Shown here: piece by piece, positions 9,184-17,987 of the stretch
Numbering within the stretch: the first letter of the stretch is position 1
Layout of the letters: every line of letters starts with the position of its first letter
Source of the DNA: JASHUC01 sp963849095
GTDB taxonomy: Bacteria > Pseudomonadota > Gammaproteobacteria > Steroidobacterales > Steroidobacteraceae
Reading direction: 5' to 3'
Length of the DNA stretch: 64,000 nucleotides
NCBI GenBank assembly: GCA_963849095.1
Contig: CAWKGA010000007.1
Coordinates: 124,001 to 188,000 of the forward strand
Made by a program: the position numbers and the translations under genes
Notes under the pieces: generated by a model
What the model was told of the DNA's origin: nothing
Seen by the model: the letters and a program-made list of their open reading frames with translations, nothing else
Databases searched by the model: none

Positions 9184-11729
9184 GCACACTGTCGGCCGCG
9201 AGCGTTCGGCACCTCCTGCGTCATCCGGCGCAACTGGCCCTCGCGCTGACGGGGCTCGCGCTCGGCGTCGCGACGATCACCGCCGTCGATATCGCGACGG
9301 CGAGCTCGAGCCGCGCGTTCGAGCTCGCCGTCTCGGCGGTGAGCGGGCCTGCCACGGACGAGATCGCGGGCGGCCCCGAGGGGCTCGAGGAGAGCCTGTA
9401 CGTCCGTCTCGTCGGCGCCCATCCGCGGCTCGCTTTCGCTCCCCTCGTCGAGGGATATGTCGCCGTTCGGGGCGAGGCGCTGCAGCTCGTGGGCGTCGAT
9501 CCCCTCGCGGAGGCGACCTTTCAGGAGGAGTCCGCGGCCGATCCCGCCGCCGCTTCCGCGCCCGGCGCGGCGGTCGTCGATACCTTGGCGGGGCTCGGGC
9601 GGTGGCTCACGGTGCCCGGCGCGGCCGTCATGGCCGCGAGCACGGCGGATCGGCTGGGCCTCCCGACGAGTCGCCAATTCCAGGTGGACATCGACGGTAA
9701 GACCCTCGATGCGGTGCTGATCGCCCGGATCGCAGGAGAGCAGGCCGGCCGCGAGACGCTCCTGCTCACCGACATCGCGCAGGCGCAGGAGTGGCTGGGG
9801 GCCGTCGGCCGTCTGTCGCGCATCGAGGTACGCGCGCCACCGGGCGCGCAGGAGGATGCGGAGCTCGCGCGGCTACGGGAGGAGCTCCCGCCCGGCGTCG
9901 AGCTCGAGCCGGCGCAGCAGCGCTCTCGCGCGACCCTCGACTTGACTCGAGCCTTCACGACGGACTTGCGGGCGATGAGCTTGCTCGCGCTGCTCGTCGG
10001 ACTGTTCCTCATCTACAGCGCGGTGAGCTTCGCGGTGCTTCAGCGGCGGAAGATCTTCGCCGTGCTGCGCGCGCTCGGTGCGACGCGGCTCGAGATCCTG
10101 CGGCTCGTGATGGCGGAGGCCGCGGTGCTAGGCGCCGTGGGGGCGCTGCTCGGCCTCGCCGCCGGCATCGGCCTCGGGCGCGGCCTCATCGCTCTCGTCT
10201 CGCGCACCATCAACGATCTGTACTTCGTCGTGGCGGTCAATTCCGTCTCCGTGCCGGCAAGCGCCGCGCTCGGGGCCGTCTGCGCCGGCATCCTCACCGC
10301 GCTCGCCGCCGCGCTGCTTCCGGCCTGGGAGGCGACGCACGTCGCTCCGCAGCTCGCGCTGCGGCGCTCGGCGCTCGAATCGCGCGCGCTCGGACTGTCG
10401 CGCTGGCTACTCGCCGCGAGCGCGGCGTTCGGCGTGGCGGCGGGCGCGATCGTCGCCGGATCGAGCCGGAGCCTGCTCGCCGGCTTCGCCGCGCTCTTCC
10501 TGCTGCTCATGAGCGTCGCGGCGCTGACACCCGCGCTGCTCAGAGCCTCCGCGCGGCTCCTCGCGCGCCTGCTCGGCCGGGCGAGTCCGGTCGCGCGGAT
10601 CGCGCTCGCCGATGTCGCGGCCTCCTTGAGCCGCACGGGCGTGGCCGTCGCCTCGCTCGCTCTGGCGCTCGCGGCGGTGATCGGCGTATCCGTGATGGTC
10701 GGGAGCTTTCGCGAATCGCTGCACGACTGGCTCCGCGGGACGATGCGAGCGGACGTCTACGTGGCCGCACCCGGTCCGGGATTCGGGCGACCGGAGCGCC
10801 GGCTGGACCCGGCCGTCGTTGCGGCGCTCGCGTCCGTCCGCGGCGTCTCGCACTACAGCGCGCGCCGCGAGGTGACCGTGAGTTCCCCGCAAGGGCCGGT
10901 GGCCCTCGAGGCCGTCACGCGCGCGTCGGAAAGCGATTCCGGCATCGAGGTGACGGAGCACCTGCCAAGCGTGTGGCCGGCGTTCGCGCGCGGCGCCATT
11001 CTCGTCGCGGAGCCGTTCGCGTGGCGCTTGCAGTTGCACCCCGGGGACCGGCTCACGCTTGGCACGGCGGCGGGGCCGCGATCCTTCGCCATCGCGGGGA
11101 TCTATCGCGACTACGGGAGCGGCGCCGGCGTGCTGATGGACCGCGCCGTCTATCGACGCGAGTGGGGAGACGACGGGGTGAGCTCGCTCGGACTGTATCT
11201 CTCACCCGGCGTCACGCCCCATGAGGTCATCCCGGCCTTGTATGCCGCCGCCGCCGGGCACCAGGCGCTCCTCATCGGCTCGAGCAGCGAGGTGCGCGCG
11301 CTCTCGATGAGCATCTTCGACCAGACCTTCGTCATCACCCGGGTGCTCGACTGGCTCGCGGCGGGCGTCGCCGCGATTGGCTTGGTGAGCAGCCTGCTCG
11401 CCTGGGAGCTCGAGCGCTCGCGCGAGCTCGGAATCCTGCGCGCTCTCGGCCTGCCGCCGCACTCGGCCGCCCTGCTCATCGAGGCGCAGACAGCCTTCAT
11501 GGGACTCGTCGCGCTCGTCGCAGCCATTCCGGCGGGACTGCTCGCCGCCGAGCTGCTCGTGACCGTCATCAACCGCCGCGCCTTCGGCTGGCAGATCGAC
11601 TTTCACCTCCACGGTGCGCAGCTCGCCGGCGCCTTGCGGCTGGCGTTGATTGCCGCGCTCCTCGCCGGCCTCTACCCCGCTTGGCGGACCGCCCGCGCGC
11701 CCATCGCGGCGGATATCCGGGAGGAGTGA
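9180..11729 (+). CDS. ABC transporter permease with two FtsX domains
   Basis: This 849-aa inner-membrane permease has an N-terminal TM helix (about 15-40), a periplasmic domain, a first FtsX helix bundle (about 260-400, with RRKIFAVLRALGATRLEILR as coupling loop), further TM segments near 405-460, a second periplasmic domain, and a C-terminal FtsX bundle (about 720-845, with ELERSRELGILRALGLP as second coupling loop). It is thus a fused two-half permease, like the AttG/YbbP type that works with one small ATPase. It overlaps the ATPase gene by 4 bases and is followed after 1 base by the lipoprotein gene. The transported molecule is not known; a hydrophobic compound or lipoprotein is likely. 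Confidence 0.92.
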   Translation: MSTLSAASVRHLLRHPAQLALALTGLALGVATITAVDIATASSSRAFELAVSAVSGPATDEIAGGPEGLEESLYVRLVGAHPRLAFAPLVEGYVAVRGEALQLVGVDPLAEATFQEESAADPAAASAPGAAVVDTLAGLGRWLTVPGAAVMAASTADRLGLPTSRQFQVDIDGKTLDAVLIARIAGEQAGRETLLLTDIAQAQEWLGAVGRLSRIEVRAPPGAQEDAELARLREELPPGVELEPAQQRSRATLDLTRAFTTDLRAMSLLALLVGLFLIYSAVSFAVLQRRKIFAVLRALGATRLEILRLVMAEAAVLGAVGALLGLAAGIGLGRGLIALVSRTINDLYFVVAVNSVSVPASAALGAVCAGILTALAAALLPAWEATHVAPQLALRRSALESRALGLSRWLLAASAAFGVAAGAIVAGSSRSLLAGFAALFLLLMSVAALTPALLRASARLLARLLGRASPVARIALADVAASLSRTGVAVASLALALAAVIGVSVMVGSFRESLHDWLRGTMRADVYVAAPGPGFGRPERRLDPAVVAALASVRGVSHYSARREVTVSSPQGPVALEAVTRASESDSGIEVTEHLPSVWPAFARGAILVAEPFAWRLQLHPGDRLTLGTAAGPRSFAIAGIYRDYGSGAGVLMDRAVYRREWGDDGVSSLGLYLSPGVTPHEVIPALYAAAAGHQALLIGSSSEVRALSMSIFDQTFVITRVLDWLAAGVAAIGLVSSLLAWELERSRELGILRALGLPPHSAALLIEAQTAFMGLVALVAAIPAGLLAAELLVTVINRRAFGWQIDFHLHGAQLAGALRLALIAALLAGLYPAWRTARAPIAADIREE

Positions 11730-11730
11730 G

Positions 11731-12930
11731 GTGGCGCGGGCGTGTCTTCTCGCGTTGTGGCTCCTGCTCGCCGCCTGCGACGGCGGGGGCGGCCATGCGT
11801 CCAGCGGTACGGAGTCCGGCGACCGGGCCACCGCCGGAGCGGCGCGCGCGCTCAGCTCCGCATCGCCGCTCAACGTCCTGCGTGCGGGCGCATCCGACCC
11901 GGGCTTCGCCCGCGCGCTCGCCGTCCGCCGTTTCCAGTTTCCCGAGGATCACGGGCCGCATCCGGCGTACCGGCACGAGTGGTGGTACTTCACCGGTCAT
12001 TTGCGCTCGGCGCGCGGCGCGCGATTTGGATTCGAGCTGACGTTCTTTCGTATTGCGGTCGCGCCGCCGGCGTCCGGCGCGCCCGCCTCCGGCGAGCCGG
12101 AGTTGCAGTCCAGCTGGCGTACGCGGCAGATCTACGCCGCGCACTTTGCGGTGACGGACGTCGAGCGCAATCAGTTTCATTCGGCTCAGCGGTTCGCGCG
12201 CGATGCTCTCGCGCTCGCCGGCGCTCGAGCGACGCCCTTCCGGGTGTGGCTCGGCGGCTGGTCGGTGGCGGGGGAGGGCGCTCCCGGGGTTTGGACATTG
12301 CGAGTCGCCGATCCGGCGTATGGACTGACACTCGAGCTTCGGCCGCTGTCGTCGCCGGTGCTCAACGGGGATCGCGGCCTCAGCACGAAATCGGACGCGC
12401 CGGGTTCCGCGAGCTACTACTACTCGATTCCCCGGCTCGCCGCGCGAGGCCGGCTCGCTCGCGGAGCACAGGCGACGGACGTGAGCGGCACCGTGTGGCT
12501 CGATCGGGAGTGGGATAGCGGCGCGCTCGGGCCTCATCAGCAGGGCTGGGACTGGTTTGGCCTGCAGTTTGAGGACGGCAGTGCCTTGATGTTCTACTCG
12601 CTCCGCGATGCCGATGGCGCGCGCGATCCGCACAGCGCGGGGACGTGGATCGGTGCCGATGGGCGCACTCGCGCCCTGTCGAGCGATGATGTCCGCATCG
12701 ACGTGCTCGCCCACTGGAGGAGCCCGCGCGGCATTCTCTATCCCTCGCGCTGGCGGCTGCGCGTGAGCTCGCTCGGACTCGATGTGGATGCGAAGCCGGT
12801 CCTCGCCGATCAGGAGCTCGACACGAGCCCGCTCTACTGGGAAGGGGACGCGGACGTCTCCGGGTCGCGAGACGGACAGGCGATCGCGGGGCAGGCGTAC
12901 GTGGAGCTCGTCGGGTACCCCGCCCGGTGA
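11731..12930 (+). CDS. AttH/CrtC-like lipocalin-fold lipoprotein
   Basis: This 399-aa protein starts at GTG 11731, one base after the permease stop, giving a short lipoprotein signal with lipobox LLLAAC (C16). The body shows HEWWYFTGHL near residue 75, a signature of the hydroxyneurosporene synthase/AttH family, and later WLDREWDSG and GWDWFGLQFEDG, also typical. AttH relatives are often encoded beside a LolCDE-like ATPase and permease, as here. The fold suggests binding of a hydrophobic ligand on the periplasmic side, possibly handed on by the transporter. Carotenoid hydration as in CrtC is not implied, since no carotenoid genes are near. It ends 3 bases from the convergent minus-strand gene. 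Confidence 0.88.
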   Translation: MARACLLALWLLLAACDGGGGHASSGTESGDRATAGAARALSSASPLNVLRAGASDPGFARALAVRRFQFPEDHGPHPAYRHEWWYFTGHLRSARGARFGFELTFFRIAVAPPASGAPASGEPELQSSWRTRQIYAAHFAVTDVERNQFHSAQRFARDALALAGARATPFRVWLGGWSVAGEGAPGVWTLRVADPAYGLTLELRPLSSPVLNGDRGLSTKSDAPGSASYYYSIPRLAARGRLARGAQATDVSGTVWLDREWDSGALGPHQQGWDWFGLQFEDGSALMFYSLRDADGARDPHSAGTWIGADGRTRALSSDDVRIDVLAHWRSPRGILYPSRWRLRVSSLGLDVDAKPVLADQELDTSPLYWEGDADVSGSRDGQAIAGQAYVELVGYPAR

Positions 12931-12933
12931 GCC

Positions 12934-13761
12934 TCACAGCACCCGCATGTGCCGGATCAAGTTCCGGTCCACGTACGTGCGCGTGTCGAGCACAAGCCGG
13001 TCCTGCGCCTGCTGCAGCTGGTGCAGGCAGAACATCACGAGGATGGTGAGGACGAGCGCCGTGAGCGTCGAGTTGAACGTCACGCCGAGCGCGAGCGTCA
13101 CGCCGTTGATGTCGCCGGTGACGGCGGTCTGCGCCTCCTGCAAGGCTCGGCCGATGCCACGCACGGTCCCGACGAAGCCGATCGCCGGAATGGCCCACGC
13201 GGTGAACCGGATCATCGAGAGCTGGGTGTCGAGCCTCGTGAGCTCGAGCTCGCACTCGTCGCGGGAGGCCTCGGCGGCGTCCTGGACGCTGCGGGTGGCG
13301 CCGAAGCGGCTGAGCGCGAGCATCAGGGTGCGCGGCAGGAGCATCTCGCGCTCCTCCGCGGACAGTGCCTCGATGGGCCGGCCGTGCGCGCGGGCGTCCT
13401 CGGGTAGCACGACGTGGCCGTCACTCAGATCGACGTAGCGCTTCTCCAGCAGCCGGCGATTGCGCGCGACGGCAGCGGCCTGGTAGGCGAGCAGCGACAG
13501 CGACCAGATCGCGAGGATGATTGCCGTTTCCGGCTCGTAGTCCTTGATGATGACGAAGATCGAGCGCAGGTCACGCTCCACCTTCTGCCCGGACTGCGAG
13601 ATGGTGACGGCGGGCTCCGCCAGGATCGCCGCCGCGCGCGGCCGGATGAAGGTGGCGTAGACCGTCTGGACGAGGATGACGCTGATGAGCAGGGTTCCGA
13701 GGCTGTAGAGCAGCTCCCGGCCGGTGACTTTGGACCTTCCGGCCATCTCATCCAGGGCCAT
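12934..13761 (-). CDS. MotA/TolQ/ExbB proton channel family protein
   Basis: This 275-aa inner-membrane protein has TM segments near 15-38 and 80-100 and the conserved C-terminal pair: FTAWAIPAIGFVGTVRGIG, and VTLALGVTFNSTLTALVLTI, the TolQ/ExbB pore helices. Such proteins form a proton-driven stator with an ExbD/TolR/MotB partner. No partner gene is adjacent: the upstream minus-strand gene is a rhomboid protease and the convergent neighbour is the AttH-like lipoprotein. It may act with an ExbD-like protein encoded elsewhere. It is probably in an operon with the rhomboid gene, with a gap of 85 bases that contains a short GC hairpin. Confidence 0.85.
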   Translation of the reverse strand: MALDEMAGRSKVTGRELLYSLGTLLISVILVQTVYATFIRPRAAAILAEPAVTISQSGQKVERDLRSIFVIIKDYEPETAIILAIWSLSLLAYQAAAVARNRRLLEKRYVDLSDGHVVLPEDARAHGRPIEALSAEEREMLLPRTLMLALSRFGATRSVQDAAEASRDECELELTRLDTQLSMIRFTAWAIPAIGFVGTVRGIGRALQEAQTAVTGDINGVTLALGVTFNSTLTALVLTILVMFCLHQLQQAQDRLVLDTRTYVDRNLIRHMRVL

Positions 13762-13786
13762 TCCTCGACACCCCCCAAGACATGAG

Positions 13787-13806
13787 GAGCCGCTCCGCGG
13801 CGGCTC
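13787..13806 (-). other. GC-rich hairpin between rhomboid and ExbB-like genes
   Basis: GAGCCGC (13787-13793) pairs with GCGGCTC (13800-13806) around a 6-base loop, inside the 85-base gap between two minus-strand genes. No T-run follows on the minus strand, so it is not a classic intrinsic terminator. It might stabilise the rhomboid message end or weaken read-through. Confidence 0.3.
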
Positions 13807-13846
13807 GATCAGAGCTTAGTGTACCCGCCGGAACGCCGAGTTCCGC

Positions 13847-14734
13847 TCAGCTTGCGAGAGCCCACAGCCACGCGAGCGCCACCGGGCCGAGCGCCAGTAA
13901 GCCCGCGAGCCACTGGGGCGCTCTCTCGAGCGTGCGCTGGAGGAGTGGAGTCGCGACCACGGCGCCGAGCACTCCGCCGACCGCGAATCCGGCGAGATGC
14001 GCAAAGATGTCGGTCTCGGCGCCTGCCGTGCCGAGCCAGCCGAGAAGCACGAGGCCCGCGACGAGCGGGCTCCACCCGAGCGCCCAGTGCGGCGCGAGGT
14101 GGCGGCGCTGCCGCCAGGAGTACGCCGCGAGCAGCCCCAGGGCCGTGAAGACGGCTGTCGAGGCACCTGCGGCGCGGCGGGAGGGAACGGCGAGCAGTCC
14201 CTCGAGCAGGTCGGCGCACGCGCCGCCGTTGACGATGAGGGCCCAGGCGACTCCCGGGCCCAGCAGCCGGCCGGCGAGATAGCCGAACCAGATGCCCGCG
14301 CCGAGGTTCGCCGCGAGATGCTCCGGCCCGAAATGCAGTGTGAGCGCCGTCCAGGCCCTCCACCACTCCCCCCCCTGCACGGCCGCGGCATCGAGCTCGC
14401 CCACGTCGAATGCGTCGAGCCTCCAGATGCCGTTGTTGACGGCGTAGGCCACCGCGATCAGCACGGCGCTGTAGAGCGCGCATCCGATCCAGGCGTGAGC
14501 GTGGAGCCGCGGCGGCGGCGGCGGCGCCGGTCCCCCGGGGCGCTGCACCTCCTTCTGATATTGCAGCAGGTGCGAGCGAGCCTCCGCCGCGGTGTGGGGA
14601 TCGACGAGCAGCACGTAGCTCTCGCCCGCGCGGGCGAGCTCGCTCGGCACGCGAACCGCGGTGAGCATGAACGCGCGCTCCTCGCAATCCGCGAGCCGCC
14701 CGGAGCGATAAACCTCGACCGCCTCGCTCAGCAT
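13847..14734 (-). CDS. Rhomboid family intramembrane serine protease
   Basis: This 295-aa polytopic membrane protein has the rhomboid signatures: EWWRAWTALTLHFGPEHLAA (about 123-142, with H139 and then N143 on the second helix), the catalytic serine S192 in GASTAVF, and the catalytic histidine H246 in FAHLAGFAVGG. The first ~75 residues form a soluble extension ending in a proline-rich PPPPPP linker, and about six TM helices follow. Rhomboids cleave TM substrates within the bilayer; the substrate here is unknown. The gene starts 49 bases from the divergent NUDIX gene, so both promoters must share that interval. The active-site pair is intact. Confidence 0.9.
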   Translation of the reverse strand: MLSEAVEVYRSGRLADCEERAFMLTAVRVPSELARAGESYVLLVDPHTAAEARSHLLQYQKEVQRPGGPAPPPPPRLHAHAWIGCALYSAVLIAVAYAVNNGIWRLDAFDVGELDAAAVQGGEWWRAWTALTLHFGPEHLAANLGAGIWFGYLAGRLLGPGVAWALIVNGGACADLLEGLLAVPSRRAAGASTAVFTALGLLAAYSWRQRRHLAPHWALGWSPLVAGLVLLGWLGTAGAETDIFAHLAGFAVGGVLGAVVATPLLQRTLERAPQWLAGLLALGPVALAWLWALAS

Positions 14735-14783
14735 GTTTCGAAATGTAGCGCTTCTGCGGCGAACAGTGGTTCAATCGGCGCTC

Positions 14784-15401
14784 ATGGACCCGAGCTGGCT
14801 CGACCGGGCGAAGCGGTTGCAGGCGATTGCGCAGACCGGCCTCACTTTCGTCCGCGATCCCTACGACCGCGAGCGGTACGAGGCTGTCCGGGACATCGCG
14901 GCGGAAATGATCGCGGACGGCTCGGGCGCCGACCCCCGCGTGGTCGGACCGCTCTTCGCGGCCGAATCGGGCTATGCGACGCCCAAGGTGGACGTGCGCG
15001 CCGCGATGTTCCGCGACGAACGGATCCTGCTCGTAAAGGAGCGCGCCGACGGCGGCTGGACGCTGCCGGGCGGCTGGGCGGATGTGGGCGACAGCCCCAG
15101 GATGGCCGTCGAGCGGGAGGCCGTCGAGGAATCCGGCTACGAGGTCCGCGCCGTGAAGCTCGCCGCCGTCTACGATCGCAACCTCCACGGCCACACTCCT
15201 CATCTGTTTCACATCTGGAAGCTGTTCTTCCTGTGCGAGATCATCGGCGGCTCGCCGCGGCCGAGCGTCGAGACGGAGGCGGTCGAGTTCTTCGCCGTGG
15301 AGAGCCTCCCGCCGCTCTCGACCGGACGCGTGACGGCTCGCCAGATCGAGCACATGCTCGAGCATCGCCGGCGTCCCGAGCGGCCGACGACCTTTGATTG
15401 A
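14784..15401 (+). CDS. NUDIX hydrolase with N-terminal Nudix_hydro_N-like domain
   Basis: The ATG at 14784 gives a 205-aa protein. An upstream in-frame ATG at 14733 would overlap the divergent rhomboid start, so I prefer the shorter form. Residues 4-35 (WLDRAKRLQAIAQTGLTF, then a YDRERY segment) match the helical N-terminal domain found on some ADP-ribose/nucleotide-sugar NUDIX enzymes. The Nudix box is G97 WADVGD to REAVEESGY (111-119): the REUXEEXGU part is intact, while the first conserved Glu is D103. It probably cleaves a nucleoside diphosphate derivative. One base separates its stop from the best start of the MarR gene, so they are likely co-transcribed. Confidence 0.88.
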   Translation: MDPSWLDRAKRLQAIAQTGLTFVRDPYDRERYEAVRDIAAEMIADGSGADPRVVGPLFAAESGYATPKVDVRAAMFRDERILLVKERADGGWTLPGGWADVGDSPRMAVEREAVEESGYEVRAVKLAAVYDRNLHGHTPHLFHIWKLFFLCEIIGGSPRPSVETEAVEFFAVESLPPLSTGRVTARQIEHMLEHRRRPERPTTFD

Positions 15402-15402
15402 G

Positions 15403-16011
15403 ATGGACTCCGCAGTGGACGCGCCGCGCGCGCCGAGGCACCATCTGCGCATGGTCAAGGTCAAACGCAAGGTTGCCGCTCGGGCGCGATCGCGGCGGCA
15501 GAGCCCGCTGCCCAACCCGTGGACGAATGTCGCGCTGGACGGCAGGACGCTGCACATCGGCCATTTCGTCACGTTTCAACTCATCCGGCTCGCCAACGCG
15601 GCCAAGGCGAACGTCACCCGCAAGTATCTCGCGGACTTCGGCCTGAGCGTTCCCGAATGGCGCCTGCTCGCGATGTCCATCCGCTTCGAGCCGGTGCGCT
15701 TCGCGGAGCTGGTCGCGAAGAGCAGCATCGACAAGGGGCAGGCGAGCCGCACGCTGCAGATGCTCACGGAGCGGGGGCTCATCGTCGCGCAAACCCTGGG
15801 CGGCAGCGCCCGGCGGACGCGCGACAGCGGCGCGCCCGTGATCCTGACGGTGCCGCCGAAGGGACGCAGGCTCTACGAGACACTGCTCCCGGTCGCGCAG
15901 CGCAACCAGGCCCGCCTGTTGCATCTGCTCACTCGCGACGAGCGCAGAACGCTCTACGTGGTCCTCAACAAGCTGTACGCGGCGATCGGCGATCTCAACA
16001 TTCTCACCTAG
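15403..16011 (+). CDS. MarR-family transcriptional regulator
   Basis: This 202-aa protein has a winged-helix MarR domain: a helix near 50-75, then LSVPEWRLLAMSIRFEPVRF, the recognition helix in SSIDKGQASRTLQMLTERGL, and the wing around ARRTRDSGAPVILTV. A basic N-terminal tail of about 40 residues precedes the fold. The chosen start is ATG 15403; an upstream TTG at 15394 is possible and would overlap the NUDIX stop. It lies 14 bases before the flavoprotein gene, so a local role in controlling the p-cresol-hydroxylase-like pair is the obvious guess. MarR proteins commonly respond to phenolic ligands. Confidence 0.9.
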   Translation: MDSAVDAPRAPRHHLRMVKVKRKVAARARSRRQSPLPNPWTNVALDGRTLHIGHFVTFQLIRLANAAKANVTRKYLADFGLSVPEWRLLAMSIRFEPVRFAELVAKSSIDKGQASRTLQMLTERGLIVAQTLGGSARRTRDSGAPVILTVPPKGRRLYETLLPVAQRNQARLLHLLTRDERRTLYVVLNKLYAAIGDLNILT

Positions 16012-16025
16012 CCGGGAGGTGCTCG

Positions 16026-17537
16026 ATGCCGCCCCGCACCACGTTGCCGGCGGGCGTTTCCAGCACGAGCTTCGTGCGCGCGCTTGGGGAGCTCCGCGGG
16101 GTCGTCGGGGCGGCGTACGTCCTCGCGGAAGGGGAGGAGCTCCTTCCCTACGAGAAGCTCATGATCCCGGCGGCCGAGGAGGATCACCAGCCCCTCGGCG
16201 CGATTCTTCCCGCATCGGTCCAGCACGTGCAGGGCGTGCTGTCCGTGTGCAACAAGTACAAGATCCCCGTCTGGCCCATCTCGACGGGACGCAATCTCGG
16301 CTACGGCTCGGCGGCTCCGGCAACGCGCGGCCAGCTGATCCTCGACCTGAAACGCATGGACCGCATCCTCGAGGTGGATCCGGTCCTGTGCACCGCCCTG
16401 GTCGAGCCGGGGGTCACGTACCAGCAGCTGCAGGACTACCTCCGGGACCGGAACATTGCGCTGTGGCTCGACTTCCCGGGCGACGGCCCGCTCGTCGGGC
16501 CGCTCGGCAATACGCTCGAGCGCGGAACCGGAAGCACCCCCTACGGCGACCACTTCGCGCAGACCTGCGGCATGGAAGTCGTGCTGGCCGACGGCCGGGT
16601 GCTTCGTACCGGCATGGGGTCGCTGCCGAGGAGCGCCTCCTGGCAGGTCTTCAAGTATGGGTACGGACCGTATCTCGACGGCCTGTTCACCCAGTCGAAC
16701 TTCGCAGTGGTGACCAAGCTCGGGCTGTGGCTCATGCCGGCACCCGCGGCATACCGCACGCTGCTCGTGCAGTACTCGGACGATCAGGGTCTCGCGAAGG
16801 CCGTGGAGACGGCCCGGCCGCTGCGCTTGAACGGCACCATCCCGAATCCCTGCAGGCTCACCAACGCGACGTGGATGCTCACCCGCTTCACGCGACGCGC
16901 CGAGCTGTACCAGGGGAGCGGTCCGGTGCCGGACGATGTGATATTCGCGGCGGCGCGCCAGCACGGCATCGCGCCGTGGAGCCTGACGTTCACCTTGTAC
17001 GGAACGCCGGAGCAGATCGCACCGAGCCTCGACATCGCGACGCGGGCCTTCGAGTCCTCCGGGGCGCAGAACGTCACCGACCACCACGACGGCTCGCAGG
17101 CGAACGAGCTCAGCTTGAGCTCCTTCAGCCTGCTCAACTGGGTCGGGGGCGGCGGACTCGTATGGCTTGCGCCCGTCTCCCCCGCGCGCGGCGCAGATGC
17201 GATGCGGCAGCGGGACCTCGCGAGGAGCATCCTCTCGAGATATGGGATGGACTATCTCGCCGCGCCCACCGTCTACGGCCGTGACCTCCACCACCTGACG
17301 GCAGTGCTGTTCGACCACGGCGACCCGCAGGCGCTCGAGCGAGCGAGGGCCTGTTTTCGCGATCTCGCCGCGGCGTTCGCGGACAATGGGTACGGGCTGC
17401 ATCGAGTGGGCATCGACTTCATGGATCAGGTGGCACGGACCTACGGCGAGACGCGCCGCGACGTGAACCGCGCGCTGAAGCGCGCGCTCGATCCCAACGG
17501 AATCCTGGCACCGGGCAAGTCGGGGATCCATCGATGA
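16026..17537 (+). CDS. p-Cresol methylhydroxylase/vanillyl-alcohol-oxidase family FAD flavoprotein subunit
   Basis: This 503-aa protein belongs to the VAO/PCMH flavoprotein family, which oxidises para-substituted phenols via a quinone methide. The start is ATG 16026 with GGGAGG six bases upstream. The FAD-binding part has PVWPISTGRNLGYGSAAP and later VGPLGNTLERGTGSTPYGDH and CGMEVVLADGRVLRTGMG, all typical of PCMH-like enzymes. The cap domain follows, ending in ALDPNGILAPGKSGI. The ATGA overlap with a cytochrome c gene supports a flavocytochrome rather than an oxygen-using oxidase. I could not assign the covalent-FAD tyrosine or histidine by eye, so the substrate (p-cresol, 4-ethylphenol, eugenol or similar) stays open. 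Confidence 0.9.
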   Translation: MPPRTTLPAGVSSTSFVRALGELRGVVGAAYVLAEGEELLPYEKLMIPAAEEDHQPLGAILPASVQHVQGVLSVCNKYKIPVWPISTGRNLGYGSAAPATRGQLILDLKRMDRILEVDPVLCTALVEPGVTYQQLQDYLRDRNIALWLDFPGDGPLVGPLGNTLERGTGSTPYGDHFAQTCGMEVVLADGRVLRTGMGSLPRSASWQVFKYGYGPYLDGLFTQSNFAVVTKLGLWLMPAPAAYRTLLVQYSDDQGLAKAVETARPLRLNGTIPNPCRLTNATWMLTRFTRRAELYQGSGPVPDDVIFAAARQHGIAPWSLTFTLYGTPEQIAPSLDIATRAFESSGAQNVTDHHDGSQANELSLSSFSLLNWVGGGGLVWLAPVSPARGADAMRQRDLARSILSRYGMDYLAAPTVYGRDLHHLTAVLFDHGDPQALERARACFRDLAAAFADNGYGLHRVGIDFMDQVARTYGETRRDVNRALKRALDPNGILAPGKSGIHR

Positions 17538-17890
17538 GGGGCGTGGCAGGCCTCATCGCCGCGCTGTCGCTCGCCGCATGCGCCGCCGCGCACGCGCAAT
17601 CGGCCGGAGAATGGGCGAGCGGCGCGCAGCTGTGGCGCGACACCTGCCGCTACTGTCACGAGGGCAAGCTCGCGCCCGAGCTCCGGGGAGCGGCACTCGA
17701 TGCACAGGCCATCGCGAGCGCCGTCCGCCACGGTCCCGGAGCGATGCCGAGCTTCGCGCCGAGCGAGATCAGCGACCAGGACCTCGAGCAGCTCGCCGCG
17801 TGGATCCGGGCGCAGCCGAAGCCGACGCCCCCGCAGACCGACGAGTCGGAGCGGACGCCCCGGCACGAGACGCGGCAGCGGTTCCGATGA
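17534..17890 (+). CDS. Cytochrome c subunit paired with the flavoprotein
   Basis: This is a 118-aa class I cytochrome c with one heme site, C38-R-Y-C41-H42, and a likely axial methionine M71 in GAMPSF. The N-terminus is exported; LAAC at residues 13-16 could be a lipobox, or the signal may be cleaved after AHA at 19-21, so its anchoring is uncertain. It overlaps the flavoprotein gene by 4 bases. It probably accepts electrons from the FAD subunit in the periplasm, as in p-cresol methylhydroxylase, and passes them to the respiratory chain. The Pro/Arg-rich tail after residue 95 looks disordered. Confidence 0.9.
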   Translation: MRGVAGLIAALSLAACAAAHAQSAGEWASGAQLWRDTCRYCHEGKLAPELRGAALDAQAIASAVRHGPGAMPSFAPSEISDQDLEQLAAWIRAQPKPTPPQTDESERTPRHETRQRFR

Positions 17891-17987
17891 GGACCGAGGC
17901 GGGTGGAAGCGCAAGTTGCAGCGGCCGGGCGCCGGGGGGAAGATTGGCACTCCCGAACGGGGAGCGTAGGAAAAAAAGGAGAACTCC

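Noticed and set aside
7905..9677. A 590-codon minus-strand frame spanning the HIT, ATPase and permease starts
   Set aside because: It crosses three genes with solid motifs and has no domain of its own.
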